Positions 12,583 through 21,603 of a DNA stretch of 64,000 nt are shown here, piece after piece. Position numbers and translations under genes: made by a program. Source of the DNA: Rhizobium sp. Leaf453 (GTDB lineage Bacteria > Pseudomonadota > Alphaproteobacteria > Rhizobiales > Rhizobiaceae). Below the pieces are notes generated by a model that was given only the letters and a program-made list of their open reading frames with translations, made no database searches and had not been told where the DNA came from. Each line of letters begins with the position of its first letter. The first letter of the stretch is position 1. The DNA lies in NCBI RefSeq assembly GCF_001425605.1, contig NZ_LMRG01000003.1, positions 124,001 to 188,000 of the forward strand. Direction: 5' to 3'.

Positions 12583-13128
12583 TTAGCGGCTGAGGCTGAC
12601 CGGCTGGCCGCCGTTGGTCGATCCGTCGAAGCGCGAATCGGCGCTCTTGTACAGGCGGGCCAGCGGATTGCCGCTGCGGTCCTTGAGAACGACCTGCTTG
12701 CCGGCTACTTCCCACGAACCCATCTGCGTCAACTCACCGGCGCAACCGCGCGTACCGCCACGCGAACCACTGCCCAAATTGGTGAGCGTCAGGAACATGT
12801 CGCAGGAACTGCCGGCATTCGAAACGCGCCAGTTGCCGACCATGGATTCCTTGGTGACATCGAGGCCCGTCGTCGCAGCCGCGACTTCCGTCGTACCCGG
12901 CGTCTGCACGCCGCCCACGGCAGCCGTGCCGCTGACGGGCGCTGCCGGGAACTGCGAGGTATCGCCCGACGGCGCAGGAAGCTGGTTGGACTGGACCGTC
13001 GCCACCGGCTGGGCCTGCAAGGGCGCCGGCTGCACGGAATTACCGCCGAAATCAGTCATGGACGTCCGCTGACATCCAGCCACTGCCAGCACCACGGCCA
13101 GTCCCGCAACCGCATGTATTGTCCGCAT
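12583..13128 (-). CDS. omp19: Omp19-like outer-membrane lipoprotein, AprI/Inh protease-inhibitor family
   Basis: 181 residues. Lipoprotein signal [19 protein letters not shown] with lipobox cysteine at residue 19, a Pro/Gln/Ala-rich linker, then a C-terminal beta-barrel Inh-type domain ([52 protein letters not shown]). The ending is nearly the same as Brucella Omp19, which inhibits host proteases. The two domain cysteines can pair. Monocistronic: own terminator and its own upstream region. In a plant- or soil-associated bacterium the target is probably an endogenous or competitor protease (inference). Confidence 0.88.
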   Translation of the reverse strand: MRTIHAVAGLAVVLAVAGCQRTSMTDFGGNSVQPAPLQAQPVATVQSNQLPAPSGDTSQFPAAPVSGTAAVGGVQTPGTTEVAAATTGLDVTKESMVGNWRVSNAGSSCDMFLTLTNLGSGSRGGTRGCAGELTQMGSWEVAGKQVVLKDRSGNPLARLYKSADSRFDGSTNGGQPVSLSR

Positions 13129-13348
13129 GTCTAAAGCTCCCGATCGTCTCTGCTATTGGCGTCTAAGGCGTTGTTCAGGGGAATATAGGCGGAATTAGCT
13201 TAAAACTAACTTTAAATTCAAGATGGGAATGATTCTTTAAGACTGTGGCATGATTGAAACGGTGGGTTTCTGCGCCGGGAGGTTGCCGACGGCTGGTGAG
13301 CGACAGCGAACCTCACCCGTTGTAATCGGACGACAGCAGCCCAACGAT

Positions 13349-13498
13349 CTCCCTCTTCGCCCCAGCGGGGAGAAGTGCCGAACACAGTGAGGCGATGAGG
13401 AGGCGACGGCAAAGCCGGCGCGAGCGGCATATTAAAAGTGGCCTTCGCCCCCCTCATCCGCCCTTCGGGCACCTTCTCCCCGCTGGGGAGAAGAGGAA
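13349..13498. repeat. RIME-like intergenic mosaic palindrome, family 2, copy 2
   Basis: Occupies the omp19-sdhB gap (13129-13540), which has no gene. CTCTTCGCCCCAGCGGGGAG and GATGAGG on the left are mirrored by CCTCATCC and CTTCTCCCCGCTGGGGAGAAG on the right. Shares words with 3449-3563. The remaining 13129-13348 is unremarkable. Confidence 0.72.
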
Positions 13499-13540
13499 AA
13501 GACCGAAACATCCGTCAAAACCGACCCGGAAGGCTCGGCT

Positions 13541-14320
13541 TTAGACGCGGCGCTCCACCATCATCTTCTTGATTTCGCCGATCGCCTTGGCCGGATTCAA
13601 GCCCTTCGGGCAGGTCTGGGCGCAGTTCATGATCGTGTGGCAGCGATAGAGCCGGAAGGGATCCTCGAGATTGTCGAGGCGCTCGCCCTTGGCTTCGTCG
13701 CGGCTGTCGATCAGCCAACGATAGGCCTGCAGCAGCACGGCCGGACCGAGATAACGGTCGCCATTCCACCAGTAGCTCGGGCAGGAGGTGGAACAGCAAG
13801 CGCAGAGAATGCACTCGTAGAGGCCGTCGAGCTTCTGCCGGTCCTCGTGGCTCTGCTTCCATTCCTTGGCCGGGGTCGGCGAAACCGTCTTGAGCCAGGG
13901 TTCGATCGAGCGATGCTGGGCGTAGAAATTGGTGAGGTCCGGCACCAGGTCCTTGACAACAGGCATATGCGGCAGCGGATAGATCTTCACCGTGCCCTTC
14001 ACCTCGTCCATGCCCTTGGTGCAGGCCAGCGTGTTGGTGCCGTCGATGTTCATGGCGCAGGAGCCGCAGATGCCTTCGCGGCAGGAGCGGCGCAGCGTCA
14101 GCGTCGGGTCGATCTTGTTCTTGATGTAGAGCAGCGCGTCGAGCACCATCGGCCCGCAATCGTCGATATCGACATAGAACGTGTCGATCGACGGGTTCTT
14201 GCCGTCGTCCGGGCTCCAGCGATAGATGCGGAATTCGCGCGTATTGGTGGCCCCGGCCGGCTTCGGCCAGACCTTGCCTTCGGTCATCTGCGAATTCTTG
14301 GGGAGAGCGAGTTCAACCAT
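13541..14320 (-). CDS. sdhB: Succinate dehydrogenase iron-sulfur subunit
   Basis: 259-residue FeS protein that relays electrons from SdhA FAD to quinone. Three cluster motifs are intact: [12 protein letters not shown] (2Fe-2S), [16 protein letters not shown] (4Fe-4S) and [11 protein letters not shown] (3Fe-4S). The Trp pair after the second motif belongs to the quinone site. ATG at 14318-14320 lies 8 bp inside the end of the DUF3052-like gene, so translation is probably coupled to it. Last gene of the sdh operon. Confidence 0.98.
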   Translation of the reverse strand: MVELALPKNSQMTEGKVWPKPAGATNTREFRIYRWSPDDGKNPSIDTFYVDIDDCGPMVLDALLYIKNKIDPTLTLRRSCREGICGSCAMNIDGTNTLACTKGMDEVKGTVKIYPLPHMPVVKDLVPDLTNFYAQHRSIEPWLKTVSPTPAKEWKQSHEDRQKLDGLYECILCACCSTSCPSYWWNGDRYLGPAVLLQAYRWLIDSRDEAKGERLDNLEDPFRLYRCHTIMNCAQTCPKGLNPAKAIGEIKKMMVERRV

Positions 14321-14780
14321 ACGACCTGTCCGTTCTTTCCTTGCGCCGATCCTTGCGGATGACCAGTTTCAGCCCCGACCATATGACGTCGATCGCTGCG
14401 ACCTTCACATCCACCAGATCCAGACCGAGGGCCGCGTTGCGTACGACATCCTCGGTCACATCCGTCCTAACCTTCGAAGCTTTCTTCGGCCATGAGACCC
14501 AGATCATACCATCCGGCGTGATCCGGTCCTGCAGGCCGGAAAGCTCGTTCTCGATCTCCGCCCGCACTGATGTGAAAGCATGGATCGCATCATATGTTTC
14601 CTTCGCCGCCCGCAGCGCCTCCCAGCTTGGAAAGCGGTCGCAGACGGCAAAATCGGCCGAAGCCGCAAGGTCCGCCAGACTGTCCGGTAGCGCGATGAAG
14701 GCTACCGTCATTCCGGGCTTGAACCCGAGCTTCCTGACAAGCGGCGTGCCGGAATATCCCGCACCCACCGCCGCCATCAT
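14313..14780 (-). CDS. DUF3052-like protein inside the sdh operon
   Basis: 155-residue soluble protein starting [24 protein letters not shown]. The GYSGTPL.KKLG.K.G start and the later [15 protein letters not shown] region match the small DUF3052 family as I know it; no enzyme motif is visible. Its ATG shares one base with the sdhA stop (TGATG) and its end overlaps sdhB by 8 bp, so its stoichiometry is tied to SdhA and SdhB. A role in SDH assembly or control is an inference from position only. A TTG one codon earlier is the alternative start. Confidence 0.8.
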   Translation of the reverse strand: MMAAVGAGYSGTPLVRKLGFKPGMTVAFIALPDSLADLAASADFAVCDRFPSWEALRAAKETYDAIHAFTSVRAEIENELSGLQDRITPDGMIWVSWPKKASKVRTDVTEDVVRNAALGLDLVDVKVAAIDVIWSGLKLVIRKDRRKERTDRSYG

Positions 14781-16624
14781 CAATATACGCGCGCCTTCGG
14801 CTCGATCTTGTGCGGATCGATGCCGTCAGCCAGGAGTTCGGTGTGAACCGGGCGGTAGTCGAGCTTGACTTCGCCGGTCTCGCTGACCCAGGACAAGGTG
14901 TGCTTACGCCAGTTGACGTCGTCGCGGCCGGAGAACGGGCCGTCGACAAAATCCTCGCGGGCGTGGGAGCCGCGGCTTTCCTTGCGGGCTTCGGCGCCGA
15001 AAACCGTGGTGATGGCGTTGGCCATCAGGTTTTCCAGCTCCAGCGTTTCGACCAGGTCCGAGTTCCAGATCATCGAACGGTCGGTGACCTTGATATCGCT
15101 GAGGTCCGACCAGATGGCGCTCATGCGCTTGCAGCCGCTTTCCAGCGATTCCTGTGTCCGGAACACGGCGGCGTCGTCCTGCATGGTGCGCTGCATCTTC
15201 TCGCGCAGCACCGCCGTCGGCGTGCCGCCATTGGCGTAGCGCAGCTTGTCGAAGCGGGTCATGATCTTTTCGCAGGCGTTCTCGTTGATCGCCGGGATCG
15301 CCGAGGCGCGGTCGATGACCTCGCCAGCACGGATGGCGGCGGCGCGGCCGAAGACCACAAGGTCGATCAGCGAATTGGAGCCGAGGCGGTTGGCGCCGTG
15401 CACCGAGGCGCAGCCGGCTTCGCCGACGGCCATCAGGCCCGGAATGACCCGCTCCGGATTGGCGCTGTCGGCGTTGAGCACCTCGCCCCAATAGTTCGTC
15501 GGGATACCGCCCATGTTGTAATGCACGGTCGGCAGGACCGGGATCGGCTCGCGGGTCACATCGACGCCGGCGAAGATCTTGGCGCTTTCGGAAATGCCCG
15601 GCAGGCGCTCGTGGAGGACGGCGGGATCGAGGTGATCCAGATGCAGGTAGATATGGTCCTTGTTCTTGCCGACGCCGCGGCCTTCGCGGATTTCCAGCGT
15701 CATGCAGCGGGAGACGACGTCGCGCGAAGCGAGGTCCTTCGCTGACGGGGCATAGCGCTCCATGAAGCGCTCGCCCTCGGAATTGACGAGGTAACCGCCT
15801 TCGCCGCGCGCACCTTCGGTGATCAGACAGCCGGAGCCGTAGATGCCGGTCGGGTGGAACTGGACGAATTCCATGTCCTGCAGCGGCAGGCCGGCGCGGG
15901 CAATCATGCCACCGCCGTCGCCGGTGCAGGTGTGGGCCGAAGTCGCCGAGAAATAGGCGCGACCGTAACCGCCGGTCGCCAGAACCACCATCTTGGCGGC
16001 AAAACGATGGATCGTGCCGTCGTCGAGGTTCCAGGCAATGACGCCGGTGCAGCGGCTGCCGTCATCCGACATGATCAGGTCGAGCGCGAAATACTCGATG
16101 AAGAATTCGGCGTTGTGGCGCAGCGACTGGCCATAGAGCGTGTGCAGGATGGCGTGGCCGGTACGGTCGGCAACGGCGCAGGTGCGCTGGACCGGCGGGC
16201 CGGCGCCGTAGTTCTGCATGTGGCCGCCGAACGGCCGCTGGTAGATCTTGCCTTCGGCATTGCGCGAGAAGGGAACGCCGTAATGCTCAAGCTCATAGAC
16301 CGCCTTCGGCGCTTCCATGGCGAGATACTGCATGGCATCGACGTCGCCCAGCCAGTCGGAGCCCTTGACGGTGTCATAGAGGTGCCACTGCCACGAGTCC
16401 GGCGTCATGTTCTGCAGCGAGGCGGCAATGCCGCCCTGGGCGGCAACGGTGTGCGAGCGCGTCGGGAAGACCTTGGTGATGCAGGCCGTCTTCAGCCCCT
16501 GCTCCGCCATGCCCAGCGTGGCGCGAAGACCGGCGCCGCCGGCACCGACGACAATCACGTCGAAGGCGTGATCCACATATTCATAGGCGTGGCCGTTAAT
16601 GTTCGGCGATGTATTGGGTGCCAT
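14780..16624 (-). CDS. sdhA: Succinate dehydrogenase flavoprotein subunit
   Basis: 614-residue catalytic subunit oxidising succinate to fumarate. FAD-binding [11 protein letters not shown] near residues 25-35, the covalent-FAD histidine in [10 protein letters not shown] (His58), [21 protein letters not shown], and the substrate Arg/His regions ([25 protein letters not shown]) are all intact. C-terminal DYRPVHTE tail is normal. ATG at 16622-16624, 6 bp after sdhD. Confidence 0.99.
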   Translation of the reverse strand: MAPNTSPNINGHAYEYVDHAFDVIVVGAGGAGLRATLGMAEQGLKTACITKVFPTRSHTVAAQGGIAASLQNMTPDSWQWHLYDTVKGSDWLGDVDAMQYLAMEAPKAVYELEHYGVPFSRNAEGKIYQRPFGGHMQNYGAGPPVQRTCAVADRTGHAILHTLYGQSLRHNAEFFIEYFALDLIMSDDGSRCTGVIAWNLDDGTIHRFAAKMVVLATGGYGRAYFSATSAHTCTGDGGGMIARAGLPLQDMEFVQFHPTGIYGSGCLITEGARGEGGYLVNSEGERFMERYAPSAKDLASRDVVSRCMTLEIREGRGVGKNKDHIYLHLDHLDPAVLHERLPGISESAKIFAGVDVTREPIPVLPTVHYNMGGIPTNYWGEVLNADSANPERVIPGLMAVGEAGCASVHGANRLGSNSLIDLVVFGRAAAIRAGEVIDRASAIPAINENACEKIMTRFDKLRYANGGTPTAVLREKMQRTMQDDAAVFRTQESLESGCKRMSAIWSDLSDIKVTDRSMIWNSDLVETLELENLMANAITTVFGAEARKESRGSHAREDFVDGPFSGRDDVNWRKHTLSWVSETGEVKLDYRPVHTELLADGIDPHKIEPKARVY

Positions 16625-16630
16625 TTTGAA

Positions 16631-17011
16631 TTACCCTGCAAACGCGATCTTCAGGATGGCGAAAAGACAGAGCCCGCCAACCGCGATCGCAAAAAACGTG
16701 TTCAGCATGAGGGTCACGATCTTCAGCCCCTCCCCATGCACATAATCCTCGATGATCACCTGCATGCCGATCTTCATGTGAATGATCCCGGAAATCACCA
16801 CCAGACCCATGATCACGGCGACGAACGGGTTCGACAGGGCGGCGACCACCTCAGCATAGGGCGCGCCGGCATATTTCACGAGGAAGAGAATGAAGAAGAT
16901 GATCAGCGGCACATTGGCAACGGCGGTCAGCCGCTGGCGCCAGAAATGATCGGTGCCCTCCTTGGCCGAGCCGAGGCCGCGAACCTTGCCGAGGGGCGTG
17001 CGCATATCCAT
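16631..17011 (-). CDS. sdhD: Succinate dehydrogenase membrane anchor subunit
   Basis: 126-residue three-helix membrane anchor. [32 protein letters not shown] is the typical alphaproteobacterial SdhD N-terminus; the haem ligand His is in the second-helix region ([18 protein letters not shown]). ATG at 17009-17011 is chosen; the longer open frame runs back into sdhC. Gap to sdhC 14 bp. Confidence 0.95.
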   Translation of the reverse strand: MDMRTPLGKVRGLGSAKEGTDHFWRQRLTAVANVPLIIFFILFLVKYAGAPYAEVVAALSNPFVAVIMGLVVISGIIHMKIGMQVIIEDYVHGEGLKIVTLMLNTFFAIAVGGLCLFAILKIAFAG

Positions 17012-17025
17012 GGAAGTCTGTCCTC

Positions 17026-17418
17026 TCAGCGAATGACGTAGCCGACAATCCAGATGAGCACGGTGACGACGACCGAGCCGATCAGATTGGCAATGGCAAG
17101 CTTGGTGGCGAAATGCTTCTCGTAGCCGTAGCCGAGATCCCAGACGAAGTGCCGGATGCCGCCAAACAGGTGGTGGACCAGCGCCCAGGTATAGCCGAAC
17201 AGAACAAGTTGGCCGATGATCGTGCCGAAGGCCCACATCGCCCAATCATAATAGGCCGGACCGCTGGCCGCGGCGATCAGCCACCAGGCAACCAGGATCG
17301 TACCGAAGTAGAGCGCGCCGCCGGTGATGCGGTGCACAATCGACATGGCCATGGTGGGGATCAGCTTGTAAACTTGAAGATGCGGCGAGAGCGGCCGGTT
17401 TTTGGTGACATTCGTCAT
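17026..17418 (-). CDS. sdhC: Succinate dehydrogenase cytochrome b556 subunit
   Basis: 130 residues, three transmembrane helices. [11 protein letters not shown]...[11 protein letters not shown] is the SdhC signature with the quinone-site Ser/Arg, and [15 protein letters not shown] carries the haem-ligand histidine. ATG at 17416-17418. First gene of sdhC-sdhD-sdhA-DUF3052-sdhB; the promoter must lie in 17419-17720. Confidence 0.97.
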   Translation of the reverse strand: MTNVTKNRPLSPHLQVYKLIPTMAMSIVHRITGGALYFGTILVAWWLIAAASGPAYYDWAMWAFGTIIGQLVLFGYTWALVHHLFGGIRHFVWDLGYGYEKHFATKLAIANLIGSVVVTVLIWIVGYVIR

Positions 17419-17478
17419 CTGAACCTCACGGAAGAAACCGGTCGAATGCCCAAAAACTGGACCATTTTTCTCCGGTAT

Positions 17479-17574
17479 TGCACCTGATTGTGCACAATTC
17501 AGTCTGCCGACCTTTAATCACCATATTCATTAACGACAAGTGTGTTTGCAGTGCAAAATGATTTTAATCGATTA
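17479..17574. promoter_or_regulatory. Cluster of three inverted repeats in the sdhC upstream region
   Basis: Three dyads lie within 100 bp upstream of sdhC: TGCAC-N6-GTGCA (17479-17494), TTTGCA-G-TGCAAA (17545-17557) and TAATCGATTA (17565-17574). The stretch is AT-rich between two divergent genes. The second resembles, with one extra base, the TTTGCAAA half-palindromes bound by short-chain acyl-CoA-sensing regulators; that link is a guess. The rest of the 303-bp gap shows no gene. Confidence 0.4.
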
Positions 17575-17683
17575 GACGAAACTGTGTCGTCGCGACCGGG
17601 GGAATCCCTGCCGCGTTAACGATAGAAATCGAAAAAATCGGCAAAAACCGTGACTTTTTGACCCCGTTGGCCCAGATTGCCTC

Positions 17684-17698
17684 TTAAGGATTTGTTAA
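17684..17698 (+). promoter_or_regulatory. CtrA-like box TTAA-N7-TTAA
   Basis: TTAA at 17684-17687 and 17695-17698 with exactly seven bases between, 23 bp before the ATG at 17722. This spacing is the core consensus of the alphaproteobacterial cell-cycle regulator CtrA. Being so close to the start codon it would more likely repress, or the transcript is very short-leadered. Confidence 0.45.
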
Positions 17699-17721
17699 GA
17701 GTTATCCGGAGGGTCCGCGAC

Positions 17722-18351
17722 ATGCGTGCATTCACCTTGCTCAATGCGACGAAAGTCTCGATCGCGGCTCTGGCCATGATCGTTTCCCTGACGGGTTTCG
17801 TTGAGGCCCGCGACCGTCACGGCGACCGCAACCATCACCGGCGGCCGCAGCATCATGCCCAGCAACATCGCGACCGGACCGAGACGCTTTCGGGCGTCAC
17901 CGCCGGTCATCGCTATCATCATGATCGCCGCGACCGCCGCCACGTCAAGCGGAAGGGCGAATATCGCCTGGTCGGCCACACCGACTATCATCATCGTGGT
18001 GAGTATCGATACGGCGAAACCCGGTTTTCGCCCGATCGCCGACCGAACCGCCGCATCGTACCGAGGGAATACCGCGTCGATAACAGCAACTACTGGGAAC
18101 CGGCCTATCGCTACGACAATTTTCCGAGCGACGGCATGGCCGGTGCCTATCTCGGCGGGCTTGAGGCGTGGCGCGATCCCGGCAACGGCACCTACATCAA
18201 TTCCGACCAATATGGCTATGACTATGGATATCAGCCTTATGACGGCAATGGTGTCGACCGCAGCCATCGCGCCAAGATCATCCGGGTGAACCCGTCCACT
18301 GCCGGACGGGATTGCTCGTGGGAAGCCGGCGTCTGCGTCATCCGCCGCTGA
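17722..18351 (+). CDS. His/Arg/Tyr-rich exported hypothetical protein
   Basis: 209 residues: signal peptide MRAFTLLNATKVSIAALAMIVSLTGFVEA, then a strongly basic, His-rich segment (RDRHGDRNHHRRPQHHAQQH and following), then a Tyr/Gly/Asp-rich half (YRYDNFPSDGMAGAYLGGLEAW, YGYDYGYQPYDG) and two cysteines near the C-terminus (DCSWEAGVCVIRR). ATG at 17722 has GGAGGG nine bases upstream; the frame opens 45 bases earlier but that would bury the signal peptide. Histidine clusters suggest metal or heparin-like polyanion binding; no family recognised. The 3' end overlaps the convergent methyltransferase gene by 14 bp. Confidence 0.75.
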   Translation: MRAFTLLNATKVSIAALAMIVSLTGFVEARDRHGDRNHHRRPQHHAQQHRDRTETLSGVTAGHRYHHDRRDRRHVKRKGEYRLVGHTDYHHRGEYRYGETRFSPDRRPNRRIVPREYRVDNSNYWEPAYRYDNFPSDGMAGAYLGGLEAWRDPGNGTYINSDQYGYDYGYQPYDGNGVDRSHRAKIIRVNPSTAGRDCSWEAGVCVIRR

Positions 18352-19000
18352 CAGCCGGTCCGAACCGCCAGACCGTGGTCTTCTTGACCTCGCTGTCCTC
18401 CAGCGCCCGGGTCACGGGCACCTGGTAGGTCGCCAGCATCTGCAGCCGGTCGCGCGGGCAATAGGCGCGGCCGGGATCGCCGACGAAGACATCGGCCCCT
18501 TCATCGACAAGCGCCGAGAACCACGGGATCAGCCTGTCGGCAAATGCCCTGTCGTAGAAGACATCGCCGGCCAGATAGACATCCGCGTCGCACGCGCCGC
18601 CGATGACATCCTTAGCCGACGAAACAACATCAACACCGTTCAGTTCGGCATTGAGCCGGATGGCGGTCGCCGTCCACGGATCGATATCGACAGCCAGCAC
18701 CGATGCGGCCCCCGCCTTCATCGCCGCGATCGCCACCAGCCCTGAGCCCGAGGCGAAATCGATCACCCGCTTGCCGGCCACAAGCTCCGGATGATCCAGC
18801 ACATGCCGCGCCAGCCCCTGCCCGCCTGCCCAGGCAAAAGCCCAGAACGGCGGCGGCAGGCCGATCTCCTCCAGCTCCTCCTCCGTCTTCAGCCAAAGCT
18901 CATGCGCCTCGCCGGCCAGATGCAGCCGTACCTCCGGCACATGCGGCGGCACCATGATGTCTGTATTGGCGCGGATGAAGGTTTCGGGATCGGTTTTCAA
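18338..19000 (-). CDS. ETF-beta lysine methyltransferase-like class I methyltransferase
   Basis: 220-residue SAM-dependent methyltransferase. N-terminal NTDIMVPPHVPEVRLHLA and PPPFWAFAWAGGQGLAR are typical of the METTL20/ETFB-KMT branch (often annotated nicotinamide N-methylase-like); motif I is VIDFASGSGLVAIAAM, and DVYLAGDVFYD replaces the NPPY-type motif. A member from Agrobacterium is known to methylate ETF-beta and ribosomal L7/L12. The start is TTG at 18998-19000; an ATG at residue 16 would remove conserved residues. Role here as a protein lysine methyltransferase is inferred from family. Confidence 0.82.
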   Translation of the reverse strand: MKTDPETFIRANTDIMVPPHVPEVRLHLAGEAHELWLKTEEELEEIGLPPPFWAFAWAGGQGLARHVLDHPELVAGKRVIDFASGSGLVAIAAMKAGAASVLAVDIDPWTATAIRLNAELNGVDVVSSAKDVIGGACDADVYLAGDVFYDRAFADRLIPWFSALVDEGADVFVGDPGRAYCPRDRLQMLATYQVPVTRALEDSEVKKTTVWRFGPAVSGG

Positions 19001-19096
19001 GAATAATTCCGGTCGGCGTCGGGGGAAACAAGGCGGCGAGTGAAGGCGTAAAGCGACGTGCCGATAATGGGGAGTGGCAGATGTCCCGCACGACGA

Positions 19097-19642
19097 TTAC
19101 GGATGGGCCACCCCCGGCTTCTGCCCGGCATTTTCCCGGTTTTGATAAAACGCCTCGAAATCTCCGACGAAGCGGTCGAACAGATGGGCGAACGCTCCGA
19201 CATCCTCCTCCGGCCAATCGGCGAGTATGCTTTCGATGACGCCGCGCTTGACCGCCTTGATCTCGCCTATCAGCCTGGTGCCGAGTTCGGTCATGACGAC
19301 GATGATGCGGCGGGCGTCGGCCTGTGAGGCTTCGCGCTTCAGCGCGCCGCGCGTCACCATGTCGGCGACGATGCGGCTGGCGCGGGACGGATCGATCCGC
19401 ATGATCTCGGCGATCGTGCCGACGGTGACCTCGCCCTCCCCGCGCGCGCGCCAGACGGCGTCGAGCACATCGAGATGGGTGATTTCCAGGCCCGGCGCGA
19501 CATTGTCGATCGCCAGGCGCGCCAAAACCCGCCGCCCGACCATCAACCGCCAGCGCCCCATGGACCGGCCAATAGAGGCGCGGTTCGCCTCCTTCTCGGT
19601 CAGGTCCTCGTTTTGTTCGATATATGCCGTCGCGTGTTGCAT
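19097..19642 (-). CDS. MarR family transcriptional regulator
   Basis: 181-residue winged-helix regulator: helical dimerisation ends (MQHATAYIEQNEDLTEKEAN...; AFAHLFDRFVGDFEAFYQ) around the MarR core (LEITHLDVLDAVWRARGEGEVTVGTIAEIMRIDPSRASRIVADMVTRG; wing with RREASQADARRIIV-type residues). ATG at 19640-19642 chosen from the MarR alignment; an earlier in-frame start sits inside the operator region. Divergent from the DHA2 efflux gene, so it most likely represses that gene and itself, with a small-molecule inducer. Confidence 0.87.
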   Translation of the reverse strand: MQHATAYIEQNEDLTEKEANRASIGRSMGRWRLMVGRRVLARLAIDNVAPGLEITHLDVLDAVWRARGEGEVTVGTIAEIMRIDPSRASRIVADMVTRGALKREASQADARRIIVVMTELGTRLIGEIKAVKRGVIESILADWPEEDVGAFAHLFDRFVGDFEAFYQNRENAGQKPGVAHP

Positions 19643-19687
19643 GCGGGCGACAATAGCAAGACTTCGGCCATTCAGAAAGCGGCAATT

Positions 19688-19738
19688 TGCTGTTATCACA
19701 AATATGCGATTGACAATTATATGCTAACAGCACATAAA
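19688..19738 (+). promoter_or_regulatory. Divergent promoter/operator between marR-type and efflux genes
   Basis: TTGACA at 19710-19715 and CATAAA at 19733-19738 (17-bp spacer) give a good plus-strand promoter for the efflux gene. It is bracketed by an 8-bp perfect dyad TGCTGTTA (19688-19695) and TAACAGCA (19725-19732), the right arm lying just before the -10. This is what a MarR repressor site would look like. Confidence 0.6.
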
Positions 19739-19767
19739 TTGCCCAAAGCAACCGGATACCTCCCCCG

Positions 19768-21270
19768 ATGGATATGCACGCGACCCCTGCGCCGCTCGTT
19801 TCGAGCCATGCGCTCCGCCTGACGCTTTTCTTCTTCCTGATGACAGCGCTGTTCATGGCGACGCTCGATCACCAGATCGTCGCCACCGCCCTGCCGACCA
19901 TCGTCGGCGAATTCGGGCAGATGGAGCGGTTCGGCTGGATCGGCTCGGCCTATCTGCTCGCCACCTGCGCGGTCATGCCGGTCTATGGCAAGCTGGGCGA
20001 TCTGTTCGGCCGCAAATATGTGATGATCGCCGCGATCACGATCTTTACGCTCGGCTCGGTCGCCTGTGGTCTCGCGGTGTCGATGAACACGCTGATCGCC
20101 GCCCGCGTGCTGCAGGGGTTGGGCGGCGGCGGCATCATGGTGTCGATCTTCTCCATCAATGCCGATCTGTTCGAACCGCGCGAGCGGGCGAAATACCAGA
20201 GCTATTCCAGCCTGGTGCTGATGGCATCCGGCGCCGTCGGCCCGGTGCTGGGCGGCACGATGAGCGACCTGTTCGGCTGGCGCTCGATCTTCCTGATCAA
20301 TATCCCGATCGGCATTGCCGTTATTGCCGGCCTGATGGTCTTCCTGCCCTATCGCCGCCCGACCCGGCGTCCGAAGATCGATTATGCCGGCGCGCTGCTG
20401 CTCGCCACCACCGTCACCTGTATCGTGCTCTTGGGCGACAGCGCCGAATTGTTCGGTGCTCTGGTCTCGACGGGGAGCCTTGTCGTCCTGGCGATCGCGA
20501 TCGTCTCAGCCGTGGCCTGGGTTTCCGTCGAGCGCCGCGCGCCGGAGCCGGTCGTGCCGCTCAGCCTGTTTGCCAATTCCACCTTCAGCCTGATGCTGGT
20601 CATTTCGCTGGCCAGCGGCGCCATCGGCATCGGCATGGTCAATTATTACGCGCTGTTCCTGCAGACGACGACCGGCCTGTCGCCCTCCGTCGCCGGCCTG
20701 ATGTTCATCATGCTGACCGGCGGTATCGTCTGCGGCTCGCTGACGGCGGGCCGGCTGATCTCGATGACCGGCCGCTACAAGCCGTTCTCGATCATCAGCG
20801 CCGGTCTGATGATGCTGGCTTTGGTGCTGTTTTCCCAGGTTCATCCCGGCACGCCGTTGTTCCTGATCTGCGCCATCATGGGCCTGCACGGCATCGGCGT
20901 CGGTTTCGGCCAGCAGGTGCCTGTTATCGCGGTGCAGAACCTCGCCTCCCGCGGTGACGTCGGTGCCGCCACCGGCGCCATCACCCTGTCGCGCATGGGC
21001 GGTGCCTCGATCGCCATCTCCATCTACGGCGCCATCATCGCCAGCGGTCTGGTGCGCGGCGCAACCCCGATCCCCGGCGTCGCCGATATCGAAAAGCTGA
21101 CCCCATTGGTGCTCTCTACCCTGCCGGAAGCGACCCGCCAACTCGTCGCCGAAAACTACACGGCCGCCTTCCATCCGCTGTTTCTGACGGCGGTGGGGAT
21201 CGCGCTGGTGGCGCTGGTAGCGGCGGTGAGTTTGAAGGCGGTTCGGCTGCCGCAGAAGGCGGCGGGGTGA
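19768..21270 (+). CDS. DHA2 family (EmrB/QacA-like) MFS efflux transporter
   Basis: 500-residue drug:proton antiporter with about 14 predicted membrane helices. MATLDHQIVATALPTI is motif D1 of the DHA2 family; GKLGDLFGRKYV is motif A; LGGTMSDLFGWRSIFLINIPIG is motif C and beyond. ATG at 19768 (a second ATG two codons on is equally possible; no clear Shine-Dalgarno). Partner of the divergent MarR regulator. Substrates cannot be predicted. Confidence 0.92.
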   Translation: MDMHATPAPLVSSHALRLTLFFFLMTALFMATLDHQIVATALPTIVGEFGQMERFGWIGSAYLLATCAVMPVYGKLGDLFGRKYVMIAAITIFTLGSVACGLAVSMNTLIAARVLQGLGGGGIMVSIFSINADLFEPRERAKYQSYSSLVLMASGAVGPVLGGTMSDLFGWRSIFLINIPIGIAVIAGLMVFLPYRRPTRRPKIDYAGALLLATTVTCIVLLGDSAELFGALVSTGSLVVLAIAIVSAVAWVSVERRAPEPVVPLSLFANSTFSLMLVISLASGAIGIGMVNYYALFLQTTTGLSPSVAGLMFIMLTGGIVCGSLTAGRLISMTGRYKPFSIISAGLMMLALVLFSQVHPGTPLFLICAIMGLHGIGVGFGQQVPVIAVQNLASRGDVGAATGAITLSRMGGASIAISIYGAIIASGLVRGATPIPGVADIEKLTPLVLSTLPEATRQLVAENYTAAFHPLFLTAVGIALVALVAAVSLKAVRLPQKAAG

Positions 21271-21312
21271 GGGGCGGCCCCCCGATTATCAAAGTCCAAT
21301 GGTAAGCAAAGA

Positions 21313-21603
21313 TCAGTCGAGCCAGCTTGATGGCTCGCGCATTCCATGGATCACAACCACGATTTCGATTCCGTAGCTCGTGGGTTCGTAGATTGCGATG
21401 TAGCGTCCTTCGACGAGAATGCGTATCGTCGGACCTAATTCGGGACGGGCACTACCCATTTCCGGATGCTGTGCAGCCAGCTGGAATTTTTCAAAGAGGC
21501 GATTGAAAAGCCTGTCGGCCGCCGGCTCGTTGTCGGCGGCGATATGACGCCAGATGTCGCGCATTTGGCGCTTGGCACGCGGCGATAGCTTGTAGTCAGG
21601 CAC
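21313..21603 (-). CDS. parE: ParE-type toxin (RelE/ParE superfamily)
   Basis: 96 residues. MPDYKLSPRAKRQMRDIWRHIAADNEPAADRLFNRLFEKF is the classic ParE start (L S.A..DL..I..Y), and the C-terminal strand IRILVEGRYIAIYEPTSYGIEIVVVIHGMRE carries the usual Y-x-I-x-Y...V..V.HG.R. ParE toxins inhibit gyrase. GTG start at 21601-21603 sits 8 bp inside parD, so the pair is co-translated. Intact and probably functional. Confidence 0.9.
   Translation of the reverse strand: MPDYKLSPRAKRQMRDIWRHIAADNEPAADRLFNRLFEKFQLAAQHPEMGSARPELGPTIRILVEGRYIAIYEPTSYGIEIVVVIHGMREPSSWLD

Noticed and set aside
17684..18351. Start of the His-rich protein 45 bases earlier at 17677
   Set aside because: It would place a charged 15-residue extension before the signal peptide and overlap the CtrA-like box; the GGAGGG site fits ATG 17722.
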